Source: an uncultured Synergistales bacterium (lineage in GTDB: Bacteria > Synergistota > Synergistia > Synergistales > Aminobacteriaceae). From it: a stretch of DNA of 6,689 nucleotides. Of the stretch, positions 5,412 through 6,689 are shown one piece after another. The stretch covers positions 1 through 6,689 of the forward strand of contig CAJOED010000071.1 in assembly GCA_905233335.1 (NCBI GenBank). Direction: 5' to 3'. The position numbers and the translations under genes are program-made. Within the stretch, counting starts at the first letter, position 1, and each line of letters begins with the position of its first letter. The notes beneath the pieces were generated by a model that was not told where the DNA came from, made no database searches, and saw only the letters and a list, made by a program, of their open reading frames with translations.

Positions 5412-5750
5412 ATGAGTGATTGTATTTTCTGCAAGATAGCAAACGGCGAAATCCCTTCACAATTTGTTTACAGTGATGATTACGTTGTTGCGTTCAAAGA
5501 CGTAAACCCGCAGGCACCCGTGCATGTACTGGTCATACCTAGAGAGCACATAGCCTCCTCCGCAAAAGTAGAGGACTCTTCAGTATGGAGCAGACTCATG
5601 AGCAGTGCCGCAAAAATCGCCCGTGAACTTGGCCTCGAAACAGACGGCTATCGCATGGTAATCAATACAGGAGAACATGGAGGGCAGACAGTCCCGCATC
5701 TTCACCTGCACTTACTGGCAGGACGTAATCTCGGCTGGCCTCCCGGCTAA
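5412..5750 (+). CDS. HIT-family (HINT-type) nucleotide hydrolase
   Basis: A 112-aa histidine-triad protein of the HINT branch, which hydrolyses nucleoside phosphoramidates and related adenylates through a nucleotidylated histidine. The triad is HLHLHLL at 96-102, with His98 the expected nucleophile, followed by AGRNLGWPPG, the typical C-terminal end of this branch. The N-terminus CIFCKI has the Cys4/Cys7 pair that binds zinc in many bacterial members, probably together with His46. Other family blocks are AFKDVNPQAPVHVLVIPREHI (27-47) and GYRMVINTGEHGGQTVPH (79-96). The ribosome site AAGGAGG (5393-5399) is 12 nt from the ATG, rather long. No terminator separates it from rpsU 40 nt downstream, so the two are probably co-transcribed. 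Confidence 0.95.
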   Translation: MSDCIFCKIANGEIPSQFVYSDDYVVAFKDVNPQAPVHVLVIPREHIASSAKVEDSSVWSRLMSSAAKIARELGLETDGYRMVINTGEHGGQTVPHLHLHLLAGRNLGWPPG

Positions 5751-5790
5751 CTGAGTTGTGTGAACAGAACCGAAGGGAGGGAATGTAGTC

Positions 5791-5988
5791 ATGACTACCG
5801 TAACACGTAAGGACGGCGAGTCGCTGGAGGATACCCTAAGGCGTTTCAAGCGTGAAGTGGCAAGAGTGGGAACGCTCCGTGAAGCACGCAGACGTGAACA
5901 TTACGAGAAGCCCAGCGATGCGAAAAAGATAAAGCGCGCCGAAGCAGCCCGTAAGAGAAAATCAATGCGGCGCAGGAATCCAGGTTAG
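5791..5988 (+). CDS. rpsU: Small-subunit ribosomal protein bS21
   Basis: A 65-aa, very basic protein matching ribosomal protein S21, a late-assembling 30S component near the anti-Shine-Dalgarno region of 16S rRNA that helps initiation. Recognisable blocks are ESLEDTLRRFKREV (10-23), then LREARRREHYEKPS (29-42), and a Lys/Arg-rich tail ending RKRKSMRRRNPG. The length is typical. AAGGGAGGG at 5773-5781 gives a 9-nt spacer to the ATG. It lies between the HIT gene and yqeY; rpsU next to yqeY is a common bacterial arrangement. A terminator-like hairpin lies 18 nt after its stop and may set the rpsU to yqeY ratio. Confidence 0.95.
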   Translation: MTTVTRKDGESLEDTLRRFKREVARVGTLREARRREHYEKPSDAKKIKRAEAARKRKSMRRRNPG

Positions 5989-6006
5989 TATTTTTTGAGA
6001 AACACG

Positions 6007-6038
6007 CGGGGGCATAACAAGCTCCCGTTTTTGTTATG
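6007..6038 (+). promoter_or_regulatory. Terminator overlapping an alternative hairpin (attenuator-like) between rpsU and yqeY
   Basis: CGGGGGC (6007-6013) pairs with GCTCCCG (6021-6027), with one G-U pair and a 7-nt loop, and five T residues follow (6028-6032): an intrinsic terminator. The loop and flank carry a second perfect inverted repeat, CATAACAA (6013-6020) with TTGTTATG (6031-6038). This would sequester the terminator's 3' arm in its loop and end just where the yqeY Shine-Dalgarno (GGAGG, 6040-6044) begins. The two hairpins share bases and cannot form together. The terminator is well supported; the switching role is inference. Confidence 0.65.
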
Positions 6039-6054
6039 AGGAGGAATAATTATC

Positions 6055-6504
6055 ATGCTGACACAGACAATAACGCACGACCTGACACAGGCAATGAAGG
6101 AACGCACAGAACCGAAACTCTCAACGCTTCGTATGCTCAAAGCAGAGTTGCAGAAGTTACAGGCGGACAAAGGACGGGGAGTCGAGATTACTGATGAGGA
6201 CGTTTACGCTGTAATCAGGAGGCTCATCAAGCAGAGAAAGGACGCGGCTGAACAATACAGGGCCGGAGGAGCAGAAGATAGAGCAGAGAGTGAGCTTGCA
6301 GAGATAGAGATTCTCTCACCGTACCTGCCCAAACAGCTCGGTGATGACGAAATCGACGCTATGGTTAGTTCTGCAGCAGGGGAAATCGGTGCAAGTTCGC
6401 CCAAAGACATGGGACGACTCATGAAGGCGGTAATGCAGAAAACAAAAGGTCAGGCGGACGGTTCTCGCGTGAAGGAGAGAGTGAACGCTTTTCTGAACAA
6501 GTAA
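6055..6504 (+). CDS. yqeY: GatB/YqeY-domain protein
   Basis: A 149-aa protein that matches the YqeY family along its full length: an all-helical domain related to the C-terminal tRNA-binding tail of GatB, the amidotransferase subunit. Its cellular role is not settled; a link to tRNA or amidotransferase function is inferred from the shared domain. Visible family blocks are KLSTLRMLKAELQK (21-34), DEDVYAVIRRLIKQRKDAAEQY (47-68), ELAEIEILSPYLPKQL (80-95), DMGRLMKAVM (118-127) and the end KERVNAFLNK. GGAGG at 6040-6044 is 10 nt before the ATG. It follows rpsU after the attenuator-like hairpin, so it is probably the last gene of the HIT-rpsU transcript at reduced level, unless it has its own promoter. 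Confidence 0.93.
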   Translation: MLTQTITHDLTQAMKERTEPKLSTLRMLKAELQKLQADKGRGVEITDEDVYAVIRRLIKQRKDAAEQYRAGGAEDRAESELAEIEILSPYLPKQLGDDEIDAMVSSAAGEIGASSPKDMGRLMKAVMQKTKGQADGSRVKERVNAFLNK

Positions 6505-6587
6505 GTGTGAGTGCAGAAAGCATATAGGGAAAATATTATTGCCTATCACGAAATTTTCAGCAGAACAAGTAATAAGGGAAGGTTTCA

Positions 6588-6619
6588 AGCCGGGTTTTTC
6601 GTAACAGCCCGGCTGTTGT
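6588..6619 (+). terminator. Terminator-like hairpin after yqeY
   Basis: AGCCGGG (6588-6594) pairs perfectly with CCCGGCT (6608-6614) across a 13-nt loop. The downstream stretch GTTGTATT is only weakly T-rich, so termination may be inefficient. The 3' arm also sits in a second palindrome, AACAGCC-C-GGCTGTT (6603-6617). It lies 84 nt beyond the yqeY stop. The rest of 6505-6689 shows no gene that I can support. Confidence 0.45.
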
Positions 6620-6689
6620 ATTCTGAAAGGTAAATCCGAAAAGATATTGTAGTTTGTTCGCAATATGTTACTGAATTGATTTGAGCCGG

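Noticed and set aside
6529..6558. Inverted repeat GAAAAT...ATTTTC after yqeY as a terminator
   Set aside because: Six AT-rich pairs with an 18-nt loop and no T-run; expected by chance.
6644..6666. ATATTG...CAATAT inverted repeat near the right edge as an operator site
   Set aside because: It is short and AT-rich, and the window ends before any gene that it could control.

Overview
The window looks like chromosomal DNA of a diderm (two-membrane) bacterium with fairly balanced base composition, short intergenic gaps and strong Shine-Dalgarno sites (AGGAGG type) ahead of nearly every gene. Two secreted CsgG-family proteins, one with a FlgT_C-like C-terminal domain, point to a cell with an outer membrane and periplasm. 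The HIT - ribosomal protein S21 - YqeY order and overall style would suit a gut or rumen Synergistota member, but that assignment is inference from memory of gene style and is not proven by anything here.

Layout. (a) 88-723: secreted thermonuclease-like nuclease, followed by a rho-independent terminator. (b) 756-1465, minus strand: an intact 3-methyladenine DNA glycosylase (896-1465), and directly beyond its stop a decayed second copy of its own 3' end (756-870). (c) 1466-1717: a divergent spacer filled by two copies of a ~99-nt direct repeat. Each copy carries a Shine-Dalgarno, a start region without its ATG, and signal-peptide-like codons that resemble the start of the next gene. (d) 1718-5331: a tightly packed plus-strand operon. 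It holds a short CsgG-like protein, a small internally deleted CsgG relic (2329-2430), a longer CsgG + FlgT_C-like protein, a PP2C-type protein phosphatase (ATGA overlap) and a GT4-type glycosyltransferase (TAATG overlap). (e) 5412-6504: a housekeeping cluster with its own extended -10 promoter, encoding a HIT-family hydrolase, ribosomal protein S21 and a GatB/YqeY-domain protein. An attenuator-like pair of overlapping hairpins lies between rpsU and yqeY. (f) 6505-6689: a 185-nt non-coding end with one terminator-like hairpin and no gene that I can see.

How the parts may work together. The CsgG - CsgG/FlgT_C - PP2C - glycosyltransferase run is probably one transcript, because the last two junctions overlap by 4 and 1 nt. 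It combines periplasmic or outer-membrane-associated CsgG-fold proteins with cytosolic Ser/Thr dephosphorylation and a sugar transferase, so a phosphorylation-controlled envelope or exopolysaccharide function is a reasonable but untested guess. The most striking structural signal is gene decay. Four degenerate partial copies of neighbouring genes (one of the glycosylase, two of a CsgG 5' end, one start-to-end CsgG fusion) lie within about 1.7 kb, which implies repeated local duplication and deletion at this locus.
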